Assembly: GCA_012295275.1 (NCBI GenBank)
Contig: CM022672.1
Location: 2,147,943 to 2,211,942, forward strand
Length of the DNA stretch: 64,000 bases
Reading direction: 5' to 3'
From: Chrysomallon squamiferum
Taxonomy: Eukaryota > Mollusca > Gastropoda > Neomphalida > Peltospiridae
Of this stretch, positions 36,734-49,972 are shown in pieces (position 1 is the first letter of the stretch; every line of letters begins with the position of its first letter). The notes under the pieces are model-generated. The model saw nothing but the letters and a program-made list of their open reading frames with translations, made no database searches and was not told the origin of the DNA. The position numbers were made by a program, and so were the translations under genes.

Positions 36734-38247
36734 TATTTACAGTGTATTTAAATAATCTCCATTTTTGATATATTATAGATCATGGTGTTAATTCTGCAAG
36801 CCCATTTGATTAAACAAGAATTATATATTTTTTTATAATATTATTTATTTTATTAATATTTTTTGTGGGGGTGGTATCAGTGATTTTTACATTTTAATAA
36901 ATTCTTTACCAAACTGACATTTTTTATTTTTATTTTTTTTTCAAATTAAATTCAGTCTGAGTCATATATCTCTAATGGGCTTTTAATAAACACTGGTTCA
37001 TAATGAAGTGTATTTAAATTTGTTTTATATGCACATAGAGCCATATGCTTGATAGATTCATGATTCAGTAATCATTAAAGCTAAAATCTTAGTTAGCATA
37101 ATATGACAGTGTAGATATGACAATTAAAATTAGCAAGTGGGATAGGTAGGATTTTATATATATTAGTTTTATCTAACCTTCTGACTACTTAGGTTACATG
37201 AATGTTTTCTATGGAAGCCAAATTTAATTTTTCTATAGGATTCCTTGATATGTTTATTTAACTATTATTGAGAATGATGAACCTCATAAAATATGTATTT
37301 ATTTTTTATATACCAGGATAGGCCAAAGTTCAGAGTAGAGGCTTAGAATTCCTTGTTGTAATAGGAGTAATATCTCACACTCAGTAACTGACATTTTCAC
37401 CCATTTCCAAAAAATATAAAAAATATAAAATAATAAATAAATAAAGAAAGAAAGAAAGAAAAATATAAATCACAAAAAATCTGATGGCAAAACTGTATTA
37501 GAAATAGACAGTATCTATAAATCATACTGGACCAATAAAAATTCAATTACAAACTGATATACTGTGACTTCTGAACCAGTCACTACAGTGAAGACATATC
37601 AAAACCATGTACAAGACATATCAAAACCATGTACAAGACATATCAAAACTATATACACCAGATATCAAAACAGTGGTTGCCATAGTAGTCATTTCAGATA
37701 TTTTAGAGATGTGTTTTAACCAGGAAACAAGTCCAACAAACCCCCACACCACAACCCCCCCCAAAACAAACAGTAACAACAACTACAACACAAAAACAGC
37801 AACCAAACTAAAGAATATTTTCTTCATTTTAAAAGAATCTTGACATCACCTTTACAAGAACACAATCCAGAAAATAATGTTTTGTCTACATTTTGTGACT
37901 AGGTGAAAATAGCATTAGATTTATCATTTTGCAGGCTATTCGTGATTTACTAAATTATAATTTTTCTAGTGTTTATAGAACTGGACTATATTTGTTGGTT
38001 TTTTTTTTCCCTCATGGCAGACAGTGCAGAATTTAATCAGAATAGCACAATTTTAGACTTCTGCAGCATATCTGATGTCTTTGCCATATGTCTAAAAACT
38101 AATGTGGGATTTGTGTCTAAGTATCTTGTAATCCTTCCTCTTATTTTCATAGAATTTATACAGAATCTTAGAGTTTTTGTAATAAATATGAAATATATGT
38201 CACTTGACTAAATGAGGAATATGTATGTATATAATATAATATATGAT
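36734..38247. other. AT-rich non-coding DNA
   Basis: A 22-base unit (CATATCAAAACCATGTACAA) repeats about 3.5 times at 37584-37665. No gene is supported. Confidence 0.45.
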
Positions 38248-38261
38248 GTGTGTGTGTGTTG

Positions 38262-38300
<39 letters not shown>
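38248..38300. repeat. (GT)n microsatellite
   Basis: A GT run with one TTG interruption. Confidence 0.97.
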
Positions 38301-38301
<1 letters not shown>

Positions 38302-38663
38302 TACACTAGTATTACATATAAAACTTACAACACAGACATCATACAGTGAATGTCCACAGTGGCAAGATATGATGCTAACGTTTTTAACATTAACAAATAT
38401 TTTGTTTTGCAGCTGTTTTCTTTGAGTATTTTTTTTTATGAAACATGAAAAACAATCTACTGCTATCAAAACAAAAGAGATTATTTGAAATATATATTTT
38501 TTTTTGTATTATTATTTAGTACTGAAGGATTGAAGAAATACCTGTTTGCTTAAAAATCTGCTTTATCATGCTCATGTTGAGTGGCAGTTGCAGTCTCTCT
38601 CTCTCTTTCTCTCTGCTTGATTGTGTATATATATATATGTGTGTATACAGTTATAGATATACA

Positions 38664-38714
<51 letters not shown>

Positions 38715-38730
38715 ATATATATATATATAT
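38664..38730. repeat. (ATCT)n then (AT)n microsatellite
   Basis: A perfect ATCT run of about 50 bases continues into (AT)n. A shorter TC run lies at about 38594-38612. Confidence 0.97.
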
Positions 38731-39523
38731 GTATATATATCAGATTACTGTGCACTATTACAGTCAAGATTTTATCTTTTCTTTTTTTCTTTTTTCATTT
38801 ACTTTTGTCTATAAAATTCATTAATCTTTTCTTTTTAATAATGTTTTAGTATCAACTTCAAAGTTAAGCAGAAAATTGGAATACTTAGTTTGATGAAATA
38901 CAAAATAAAAAAATTCTTTATCAATTAAGGAAAGAAATTGGATGCTTTTTTATTTTTCTGTTTTCTTTTTTTAGAGAATCATCAAAGGGAGACGACAGAC
39001 AAAGCATTGTCATGTTGTTTTTTTGTGTTTGTTAGTAATATTATACGATTCTTTAAACTGACTATGTTATAGATTGCATATTATAATGGCAGATCAGAAG
39101 ACATCATAGACAAACAAATTATAGTTAATGGCACAAAGTGTTTGAATAAGCATAAATTAAAATGAGTTGAATACAAGAATTAAAAACTTTTATCTTTATG
39201 ATTACTGAGACACAACATATTATTTAATACATGGCTTAACTGTAAGAATGGTAAGAATGACATAGGTATTGTGTAATGAAATATTAGGCTTCCAGCTATT
39301 TGCCTGTACTGTTTTGACTGACAGTAAAGAATTTTCTGCATGCACTCTCTCACAGAGATAAGAGCATTATTATGTCAAAGCTTTCACAAAACAGTCAGGG
39401 AACACTGCTTGCAGTTGGAAATATTTCAAAAGGTGCATGCATCAATTCTGATCCTACTTGCTTTGAGCTGATCACTCACCAACAGCTCACTTCCCATACT
39501 ATTAAATATGATGATGATAATAA
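38731..39523. other. AT-rich non-coding DNA
   Basis: Nothing recognisable was seen on either strand. Confidence 0.45.
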
Positions 39524-39549
39524 TATTATTATGTAATAACAATAATAAT

Positions 39550-39589
<40 letters not shown>

Positions 39590-39720
39590 GTAATAACAAC
39601 AATAATGTTAATAAAGGATGCAGTAATAATGATATAATTAAAAACAACGGCAACAACAACAACAACACAGGCAATAACAAAAGCAGCAGCTGTAATGACA
39701 GCAGCAATATAAATAAATTG
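39524..39720. repeat. (AAT)n / (AAC)n trinucleotide region
   Basis: AAT units give way to AAC, GCA and AAT mixtures. Asn-rich plus and Leu-rich minus frames are artefacts. Confidence 0.93.
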
Positions 39721-40187
39721 TAAAATATCACACAGACAAAAAAAGAAAATTAAAAAAAAATTCTACACTTGCAAACATTGACTCAGATACACTGGAAAAA
39801 CAAGGCTCACGAGGGAACTATTTAATTTGAAATTGTGGGGGCTGTGTTAGACATACATACGTTATTTAGTGGGAGGTATTTTCTGCATTAGGTCATACTT
39901 CGTTGTGACTGGGCAATTATGTGGCTTCCTGAACCTTTGGAAGAGTCTGTAACTTGTGTAAGCTGATAATAATTGACAAACAACTGGAGAACTTGAGACT
40001 AATCCCAGAAGCATCCATCATCTGTACTGCCGGACAGATTATAATCTCACTGTGCAATAATTGTTACAGAGTTGTCAAGAATTGGTCAATTGTAGTAGGT
40101 TTCTTCAAATTGTCATTTCGGTAGACTTATATTTGGCTTTTTTCTATATTATATAAGGCCATTTAGTGCCAGTGGACAACAATATAA

Positions 40188-40193
40188 GATGTG

Positions 40194-40249
<56 letters not shown>

Positions 40250-40252
40250 CGT
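40188..40252. repeat. (GT)n microsatellite with TTT interruptions
   Basis: A GT dinucleotide run with two GTTT interruptions. Flanks (39721-40187 and 40253-40770) are non-coding. Confidence 0.96.
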
Positions 40253-40773
40253 GATGGAATTGTCAAAGATTTGTAAATTATGGTTTATTTCTTCAAATCT
40301 TTAGTTGAAGCAGACACAAGTATGTACTACAAAGGATATGTATAAATATAACACTTATATGTAATATTTGTTATGGAATTATTAAGAATTCATCATTTAC
40401 AGTTTGTTTCTTTAGATCTTTAGCTGAAATATTCTTCTGCTTGATATGAAGTGTTATGTTATTATGGAGTTATAATCATTTTCCTTTAATGAATTTGCAA
40501 ATATTGTTAAATTTCACCAAAAATATTCATATACAGTATTAGATTAAAGTCTGGGTGATTTGAAGCTGAACCTAAATTCACTGGGTCATTAGAACATATA
40601 TAATGAAATATGCATATCAGCTATTGCAGTGTATTATGCTTGTAGTAACAGCTTGTACAATAGCCACTTTCATTCTGGCTCAGTGGTTGTTTAATGTTCA
40701 TATAATAACTGTATGTAGACACACATTCATGGACACAGATATGAAACACACATGCATACATGCATACTTACAA

Positions 40774-41420
40774 AGCTCGGTTTGGTTAAATGGTTACAAA
40801 ATTAACTACCACAGTAACAGTTAATTGTGAGCTTATCTTCACCGGGTGAATCATTCATTGTACAATGGATACACATTGTTGTTTAAATAAAATATTAGTT
40901 TACACCAACTCATGCAGAAGAGGATAGAATTCAGATGGTTTGGTCACTGCCTATCAGTTAAAATGTTTAACAAACAAGTTATTCAATTTGACTGGGTCAT
41001 ATCTGAATTGGATAAGGTATTGGTAAGTATGTGTTGAAATTCATATATCAGGATGTACCAAACATTCTGAGCTGGAAAGAGATCATAGAGAAGAATGGTG
41101 ACTAAGTTAATAATTAAATAAACCAAAGATTGCTTTTTTTTAAAATTGTTTTACTGAGCCTTACAAAGTACAGAACCTTTGTTACAATCTGATAGTTTAA
41201 AAGAGGCAGGTCACAGCAGTATCTGTTAAAGCATTCACAGACCTGTTGATGAAATACTTAGTATGACTGGGTTAGTGATGAAATACACACAGGGTATGAC
41301 TTGGTCAAGTAAGCTATTAGGAAATATTTTGTTTATGAAACAGCAGAAATACATACAGTTCAACAGGCTGGGTCATCTCTGCATCAGTCAGAATGTTAAC
41401 ACTAACATACAGAGCAGAAG
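40774..41420 (+). mobile_element. Cluster of decayed tRNA-SINE-like segments
   Basis: Three segments resemble each other and tRNA-type promoters loosely. They lie at about 40774-40850 (AGCTCGGTTTGGTTAAATGG, then CACCGGGTGAATC), about 40938-41022 and about 41360-41440. The last two share GGTCA, ATCAGT and AATGTTTAACA in the same order. The second also has an open frame (RIEFRWFGHCLSVKMFNKQV) that loosely resembles the C-terminal RWFGH motif of some LINE proteins. I cannot decide between a SINE and a LINE remnant. Boundaries are approximate. Confidence 0.2.
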
Positions 41421-41440
41421 TGACTCGACTGTGTGATTTC

Positions 41441-42298
41441 CTGTTAATAATATAACAATCACACATTACTGAAATGCTCAGACAAAGATCAGTTTGTGTA
41501 GACCATTCCCCCAGGTATCATATTCTGTCAGGCAGACCAGTGTATCAGACACCAGGTATGTTCTTTACTGTGGAAAGCTTCTCACTACTGGTTATTCTAA
41601 AGTTGTGTCCCTGTTATCAGCATGTTGGTCTGTTCTGACTAATGGAGTCTTTAGCTCTTTGCAGTAATTGATATGGTTTGTTTAAATTATACTGTTAAAA
41701 CATCTTAATCTACTGAGTACCTGAATCATGTCTTCAGGAGCCAATATTATGAATTCTCCTTTAGCAGTCAAAATGCCCTGAATTACAACAGATTCTATTA
41801 TATAGTCTTGTCACATCTTCACTGGTCCAATATGATATCTAAGGATTGTCAAAGTCCCTTTAAACAGACTTTCATGTTGTCTACTTTTAACATAGCTAAA
41901 CTTAGGATATTTGTCTTGGAGTAGAAATTAAATGTAACAGCAGAATTATATGTGACAAGATAATGTATAACATTAGTAATGATTAGAAAACTGGTTTGTT
42001 TTTTCACAAATTCAGTTTTGTTCCATATGTTAAATTATACTGAATATTGGTTTTGAGAATAAGAAATTTCTCTTCTTTTTATGCTTGTAAGTTAAAAATG
42101 TTCTGAATATAGTAAGATTTGTTTCTGTTCAGTTCCATAAGTTAAATAATACTCAGTATTAAACAATACTTAGTACTATTTTTGAGAATGATATTTTTAA
42201 ATTGTTTTGAATAATGGTTCAGAGAATAGTAATGGTTTCTGGCAAAAATAAAAATTCTTTCTCTTTAGTTGTGCACATACAAGCCAACAACTGCAATT
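41441..42298. other. AT-rich non-coding DNA
   Basis: No exon or RNA gene is recognised. Confidence 0.4.
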
Positions 42299-42525
42299 CA
42301 TCCATCCAACCATCCATCCATCCATCATTCATCCATCCATACACAGTATATATGTGCATGCATTCATATGTAAAAAAACATACATATACACACATACATA
42401 CATATATACATACACATACACACATACATACATATATACATTTTCATAAAATACAACATGTGCATATACACACTAACACACACACGCATACATACATACA
42501 TACATACATTCATTCATGTTTACAC
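42299..42525. repeat. (ATCC)n and (ACAT)n simple-sequence region
   Basis: ATCC units (42299-42340) are followed by long ACAT/ACAC units (about 42375-42520). The His/Ile/Thr-rich frame at 42214-42633 is built on them. Confidence 0.92.
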
Positions 42526-42948
42526 AAGAACACTTATATACACCCACGCACTACTACATATAGTCTCTCTATATCAACAGCACTAACAAATTTTTCATTT
42601 GCAAACAAAACGTTCATTACAGTCTCTCGTTAAAGCTTAGAAAATACCTGATCTTTGATTAAACAATGTAGTTTCTCTCTTCCTTCATTAAAGACAGCAG
42701 ATTAATGTCACATTGTTTTGTGTGGTCTAGCTCTCTTTGTTAACAAATAAATGCAAAAATAAACTAATATCCCTCTTTTAACAAATAGATGCACTAATAA
42801 AAATCTCCCCCTCTCTCTCTCTTTTGTGCTCTGTGGGAACGATAATGTTGTCACTATTTACATACCAAATTGTTGTCAGTATGCTTTTAATGCAATGTGT
42901 AATAGAAAATGTCAGACATGACATTCTTTAATGTGGAAACCTCTTTAG

Positions 42949-43072
42949 CTCTCCAAAGTAATTGCTGCCACGATTGTGTGTTCCAGCACAGGTACTGCCC
43001 TACTGTGCAAGGCAGACATTAGTTTTGGATGTCAGCGTCAACAAACATTTTCCTTAATTGATGACCAGAATG
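42949..43072 (+). CDS. Candidate internal coding exon, unrecognised protein
   Basis: An acceptor (AAACCTCTTTAG, ending 42948) and a donor (CAGAATG then GTAAGG at 43073) bound 124 bases. Exactly one plus frame is open for all 41 codons, reading LSKVIAATIVCSSTGTALLC then KADISFGCQRQQTFSLIDDQ. The other two frames are stopped. The open frame meets a stop at the acceptor itself (TAG) and again 12 codons past the donor, so its open extent nearly matches the splice-bounded segment. GC content is higher than in the flanks. No partner exon was found. A similar short string (CTTTAGCTCT, then AGTAATTG) near 41650 hints that a repeat family could be involved. The residues match no family I know. Confidence 0.3.
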
Positions 43073-43229
43073 GTAAGGATTGTATCATGTGTCACAGACC
43101 ATGAATACTGAACAGGTAATTATTTCTTTATGGCTTGTCTGATGGTGGGTCCTGGTCCAGTGGTTTTCATCTTTAAAATCAAACTGCTGTATGTCACAAA
43201 TCTTCTTGGTTCATTTTCTTTCAGTGTGT

Positions 43230-43635
43230 CTCTTGGCTAATTCTTCTACTGTACATCCTAGCTACTTCTGTTGATGTACATTCTGGCTATTTCTCTTGAT
43301 ACTCATGTTGGCTACTGTTCATGCACATGCTTACTGTTTTTTTTTACATTTTCATGTAAATGCACATTCTGGCTACTTCTGTTGATGTGTAATCTGGTTG
43401 TTTATGTTGAGATAAATTTTAACTGTTTTTAATGATGTACATTCTGGCTACTTCCACTGATGTAAATGTTGACTGTTTTTAATGATGTACATTCTGGCTA
43501 CTTCCATTGATGTAAATGTTGACTGTTTTTAATGATGTACATTCTGGCTACTTCCATTGATGTAAATGTTGACTGTTTTTAATGATGTACATTCTGGCTT
43601 CTTCCACTGATGTAAATGTTGACTGCTTCTGGTGG
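43230..43635. repeat. 50-bp minisatellite, four clean copies plus decayed ones
   Basis: GATGTACATTCTGGCTACTT starts at 43434, 43484, 43534 and 43584, exactly 50 bases apart. Each copy is followed by CCATTGATGTAAATGTTGAC and TGTTTTTAAT. Half-unit-like decayed copies (ACATTCTGGCTA) extend upstream to about 43230. Confidence 0.92.
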
Positions 43636-46139
43636 ATGAACAGTCTGACTTCTTCTGCTGGTGTTTATGCTGGTTATTTTCTTTGGTGTTTGTCTTTGAA
43701 CTAATTCCCTTGGGTTGGACATAACTTCAGGCTCCTTTTGTCAGTTCATCCACCTGGGAAGGACAATGATTAAGTGTTTAGAATATTAATACAAGGAAAT
43801 AAATGTCAGAATTTTCAATAGAACTATTGGTGCATATCCCATTCCAACCTATACTCCATACAGAAGAATAACAATTATTTTCTGTATAATAATCAGTATA
43901 TAGCTAAGATTTCAGTGATTCCAATTTTCATCTAATGAAATGTAGATCATGAGATCAGTTGTCTCTGATGAAACCCAGTGGACTATTTTCCAGTCTGCTA
44001 GAGTTTGTGAAAGACTGATGATGTATGTGTTTTCCTGTCTGTGACTGAATTATGATGAAACCTTTGCTGCTAATTGATAACAGTAGCCACTGGAGTGGTG
44101 ATGTTGTCACTTCTCATATATATCATCACTGTACAAAAACTTTGAGTTTCACACTAATAACCATTAGCATCACAAAATGCTGAGGTCCTATTACACCATT
44201 TTTCATTCATATGCATTCAGCATAACTCTCTGATATGTCACAAAAATCATTATAGCTGGGTTTTGTTTTTCCCTGTTGTAATGAAACAAGTTTAATATAC
44301 TGTCAAAAAAAAAAAAATGAAGTTATAGATTATGCAATACAGTCAGATTTGAAATGATAAAACAAATGCAGTATAATATCTTTCTGACAAACATACACAT
44401 GATCCTCCATAAATATACAAATGTGAAATATATTTTGCAGAATGAAAAGACTGGCCCTTGAAAGGAAACACTGGGTTTCTGCTCTCATATAAACATACCA
44501 CAAAACAAACAAACAAACAAAGAAAAAAAGAGAGAAAAAAAAAAATGCATACATTGAGGTACTATTCCATGATTCACACACAGTTATGATGCAAGAAATA
44601 TGCGTCTGACATCTACTATTCATTATATCACTAAATCATTTTATTTAAAAATCACAACAACAAAAAATCCCTTCTGAGATAAGTCTTGAAAACATGCTCT
44701 GTTTTTTCACTTCCTCTGGTATGCAAGTGTAATGAGAACAAATTACACTTTTAAGTTGCCAATTCTTCTTGCTTTAGTGGCTACTTCATCTTGCAGATCT
44801 CCTTCCACTGGCACATGGTGTGTTTTGATGCCTCTGATAAAGCAGTTGTTTATCTTGATATATCACTTTTATCACCTTGATAACCATCTATGATTGTTCT
44901 TCAATCTGCGAAAAAACTCCCACAAAAGATTTACTGTACCATCAGTGATATTTGAACATTTTTATATATATGTACTGAAATTTCTTTTCTTTTTTTGTGA
45001 GACCTGGCTAGAACATTATACTTAACTTTTTAAAATCTGTTTTATGCTTTTATTTTGCTTTTAAACCTTTTCTTTTTAAAACTGCATTTAAATTGATTAA
45101 TTGTAAAAATGATGGCATCTTAATAATTAGTGATAAAGGAAGTAAAGACATGCTTTGTTTAATTTTATTTAACTTTCAGTCTTTTGTTATACAGGACATT
45201 CCAGTTTGTTAAATATCACATAATAAGGGAGGAAACCCACTGTGATGGGTTATTATTTTTTTGTTTAGCAAGAAGCATTCATTTATGTCTCACCTTCTCA
45301 TAGACAGTAGTCTTTGATGGAATAAAGCCCAGACAGTATTTAGTGAAGGTTTTTAAGTGCACTGTAAGTGCAATGAGTCTAAAGACAAATGTTATGATTT
45401 AATGAAATGATATAAGTAACAAACTGACATTACAGGACTTTAAAAAGATTAGCATATCAAAGTATATATTATTAAAACACTTTTTTTTTTAAAGAGTAAA
45501 AACTTTAATGTTTCATAAGGCACCATGTTTTAATTGGTTTATCAAAATCTACAATTTCCATTTTCTGTGTATAGAAAGGAGGTGTTATTTTAAGAATTTT
45601 GTTGTTATGATATATAATTTTAATATCCCTTGCTGTTATTTGGGAAAAAAGAATTACCCTTTGCTTGGTGTTTGTAGATTTCCTGTCTTGTTATCTGAAA
45701 GGAATTATGTATGATGCCATAAAATTATGTGATAACAGTGTCTGAGCACTTCATTAAAAAACATTTATTCCTTCTCAAAGTTCTAGAAGTTTCATGACAG
45801 TAAAAGTATTCATTCTATCTAGACTGAATGCAAAACATAATTATTGCAATTATAAAACACTTTTCTATATTTTGTCTTAAATATTTTTGTATGTTTCTGT
45901 TTTAATTAACCCTTGCATAATACTTCTTGAATAACAATGTTTGTAAGACTCAGTAATCTTATTTCCCTTTGATTTTAAATGACTGTGTAAATTTCAAACA
46001 ATTCTAAGATGAAAACATCTGCTTTGTGAGCACAATATTGGATTTAGAGGAAGTATGTAATTCAAACTGTTTAGCTCAAAAGTGAAACTGCTTGGTTAGG
46101 TTAATAATAGAGGTTTCATTTAAAAACAAAATACATCTT
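43636..46139. other. AT-rich non-coding DNA
   Basis: An AAAC/A-rich patch lies at about 44505-44545. No gene is supported. Confidence 0.45.
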
Positions 46140-46420
46140 TTATTTGAGAAACACAGATGTAGCATTTGTCCAGAGCTTTTCTTAAAGATGTGTTCACTGT
46201 TAGAGCTTTTTCATTTGAGAAATGGAGGTTGATAGAACATCCATTCAAGCAGTAGAGTTTTCAGTTAAATGGCAGAATGTCCATTAAGCACAAGTTTAGT
46301 TCAATGCAGAGCCTATTTGATTTGATGTATGTCTTTCATTTGAAAAGTAGAGCTTTTATTTCAGAAATGCAGCCTTCATGGGAGATATAGAGTTTTCATA
46401 CAGCAGTAAAGCTAAGAAAA
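46140..46420. repeat. Decayed short repeats, GTAGAGCTTTTCATTTGAGAAA type
   Basis: Loosely similar units (AGAGCTTTT, CATTTGAGAAATG) recur at intervals of about 30-60 bases. They are heavily diverged. Confidence 0.3.
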
Positions 46421-48260
46421 TTAATTCTAGATATATTTTATTAACTGATAGAACATGTTTGATGTGGCATGGAGCTTTGTTTTGAGATGCTTTTATCAGA
46501 GAGATAAATCCTGATTCAGTAGGATGGATGTTTTAATAAAGTTTAAAAGTTCCAGCATGTTGAAATGACAGTGTGGGGAGATAGCTGTAAACAAATATGA
46601 ATTATTTCAGGGTTTTTCTTGCTTTTTTGGGTTTTTTTTATACAGATAACAAGAATATTAATACTGTTAGCTTTATTAGTTTGACAATGATATTTAGTAA
46701 ACTTATTTTTCTGTTGAATTTGATTAATAATAGTCATCTTATCAACTGTTTAAAAAAATGTCATATTTCTGTGACAGAAAGTACAAAACTTGCATGCTTC
46801 ATACTGCTTTATGCTGCTTACAACACGCTTTAATTCCTTAGTAATTTCCACCTTTAATTTCCTAAACTCAGATTTCAGCCTATAAATATATTCAGCACCA
46901 CTGTCACTATTGTTTTTATTCTTTTCTTTCTTTTTTTTAAATATATGTTCATTATAATGGATTGTCAAAGGAAACTGTTAGAATTAAGATATCAAAATAC
47001 GAAGAAAGAAAGAATTTAAGATTAGAATTTGAGATTTGCAAAACACGGTGATGGTCATGGGTTTTCATGCTGCATGCAATAGTTGAATCACAAGTTAGAT
47101 TCATTTCCATTTTATTGGATTAAGATGGCTGGGTTTCCTTGCATGCTTTAATTCTGATTCTTTATGTCATCTTCATACTGTATTTTTTTAAAAAAAAAAG
47201 AAGTGAAAAGAAATGTTAAGGAGAATGAAGTACAAGTACAGAGCAGGCAATATTATTTTCTTCTTTGCTTTCAAGTTTACTTTCCTAAGTTGATAAATAT
47301 GCTAAAATGATTAAAGCTGGATGCGTAACATGCATGTTATCATTGTCAGAGCACTATGATGGATGAGAGATTTTTTTTTTGTATTGGAAATAAACTAAGT
47401 ATATATTATTTTATTCCATCAAATCCTGAGATTCTTATGTTAATTTTCTCTGTTAGATTCAGGGATGAATTTGGATGAATTTGGTATTTTTTTCTCCTGT
47501 TATTTTTAATGCTCTTATTACTTAACATTCAGCTGTCTGTGAATGAATGGTATTTTTATACTATCAATAATTTATTAAAATTTTATGTTGTTTTTAATCT
47601 GTTGCTCTCTGGTACGGAAACTCAAACTGACCAATCACATGTTGATCACACCACTGATATTTAATGGCCATCACCAGCATTAACAGTTGTTGAACATCAA
47701 CATTATTTTCAATTTTAAGATTTACCACATACACACATATGGCTACTATTATGTATAAATAGTTTTATGTTTCATTAGCATTAAATATGTAAAACAAAAA
47801 TATCTGTGACACACATGCTTCTTATCAAATGTTCTGTATGCAGCTGGGAAATATAGCCACAGACTTTGTGAACATTTGAACTGAGCTGTTCTGCAGTCAC
47901 TTACAGTGTTGTGAACATTTGAACTGAACTGTTCTGTGGTCACTCACAATGACTGAAAGGCCAGTTGACAAATCAAACACTGTTCTTTTCTCGTGCAGAC
48001 GCCACTGTTCAGTCATTATCGATGCTTCATGTGTCATGTCACAGATGAATGGGGAAACTGCTTGAGGCAAGTGACAAAAGATCAAAAATCATTAATACAG
48101 ATATTGAATATCTTTTTCTTCTTCTGTTTTTTTAATTTTATTATTGTTGTTGTAATTTCTTTTAGCATATCATTGTACATTGATGCTGGTATGTGTATAA
48201 CGGTAAATAAATGTGTCTCTCAGCATATTTTTTTTTTTTCCATTCTACCTGCTTCTTTGT
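46421..48260. other. AT-rich non-coding DNA
   Basis: A 42-base direct duplication, GTGAACATTTGAACTGAGCT with TGTTCTGCAGTCACT, lies at 47869 and 47911. Nothing else was recognised. Confidence 0.45.
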
Positions 48261-48264
48261 CTAT

Positions 48265-48590
48265 TTATTATCTATCTATCTATCTATCTTCTTGCCTATC
48301 CATTTACGTGTCAATCAGTCTGTTAAAATCTGTTTGTCTGTCCATCCATCCATCTAACCATCTTTCTGTCTATGTATCTGTTTATTCAAAGTATCTCAGT
48401 AATTGTGGGTACATGTTACGTTTGTATAATATTAATGATAATGACAGAAGAAACATAATCAGATATAATGGGCTTCGCTTCTTTCATATACAAAAAACCA
48501 CACTCACACACTCACACATACATTCATATATACAAGCATGCACACATACACACATGCACACTCAAACACACACACACACACATTTATTTA
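48265..48590. repeat. (CTAT)n, (CATC)n and (CA)n simple repeats
   Basis: CTAT units at about 48265-48291, CATC/CTGT units to about 48380, and CACA/CATA from about 48500 to 48583. The 200-codon frame at 47993-48595 depends largely on these repeats and is not called. Confidence 0.88.
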
Positions 48591-49972
48591 TCTGACACTC
48601 ATTTACCAAAACACTTTCCTTTAGCTATTGTTCTTCAAGATTAATAATTCTAATAATAATTTTCATACAACTGATCATGACTTTTCTAGCTTTCTACTTT
48701 CCTCCATCAGTTTGCCAGTAAGTTGGTCAATCAATGAGCTATTTGTGTGGATGACACTGAATTAGACAGAAACTGAATATCTTTCACAGCATCTTAGTCA
48801 CAGGTTTGTCCACAGACTGGCTATGTGATGTGACTTCTGGTGCAAGTGCTACGTGACTGAAATTCAGGACTGGAGACCATTTCTCTTATTAAAGACCAAA
48901 CATCACATCTGTTACTTCACTGCATTTCCTCCAACTTGTTGACCTAATATGGCAGTGCCAAGACCAGGAAACAAACTTCAATGCATGTTCATGTACTTTG
49001 ATATTAAACTTTACTTGTCTCCGGGGAATGGAAATGATAATTGGGTAACGAAGCTTGAATAGCTGGCTTTGTTAGGAAGAGAGTGACCTTGGTGACTTGA
49101 CAGGTTAGTGTTTACAAAAGAGTAGCACTGACCAGTCCAGTTTAGAAGATGACCACAGTAAATCAAGTCTGTGCAATTAATTATGTGTAAATCCAGGAGT
49201 CATTTATTGGAACTTTAGTAGCATGTCAACAAGAACGTAATCAACATAATGTAAGATTGTTGTAAAGAACTACTGCTACCACTGTGACAATAACTGTTAC
49301 TACTATTACTATTACTACTGCAACAACTACAATAACAACTTACTACTGACAAACCTAGTATTATAACTATTATAAACTACAACAGTATCTATTACAACAG
49401 CCATTGCTGCTATTAAAAAAAGATTAGTTACAGGAGTGTGATTATTAGCTCTGCAGCAAAAGAACTATAAATACAACTAGCATTTGAATCGTTGTACTAC
49501 TAATAAATGAATAAATAAATAAACAAATGCCTTCACATGTTATTGAAATATAGTATTTTAAATGTACAAAAGCACAGTAAGTAAAAAAAAAAAAATATAT
49601 ATATGTATGTTCTTGATCTAAAAGGAAAATGTAAAAAACAAAAATGAGGCTAATTACTGTTTAACAAACATACAAACAAACAAACAAACAAATAAATAAA
49701 TTTTATACAATAAATTAATGAATAAAGTAACATCCGCAAAAAACTCACAGTTGGAGACAGATGTTAATTCTAGTTTAGTCAGGTTAGCAACAACAACTTT
49801 CATGTTTTGTATCAAATTATAGATTATGTTGTCTACATATCTGTTATAATCAATCCAAATTATACTCAAGACTTTTTAAAGGATAAAAATCTTCTGGTAA
49901 TAATAACAGCTGAAAACATACAGACATAATTTACTTTTTTTTTTTATTGTTGTTGTTTTTCATAATAGAGAA
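48591..49972. other. AT-rich non-coding DNA
   Basis: ACT/AAC trinucleotide patches (about 49270-49400) and (AAAC)n then (AAAT)n (about 49672-49700) are present. No gene is seen. Confidence 0.45.

Noticed and set aside
39426-39731. Leu-rich minus frame resembling a signal or membrane protein
   Set aside because: It is the complement of the (AAT)n/(AAC)n region.
47993-48595. 200-codon plus frame
   Set aside because: The frame is carried by T-rich DNA and CTAT, CATC and CA repeats. Only the first 25 or so codons are non-repetitive, and they resemble no known protein.
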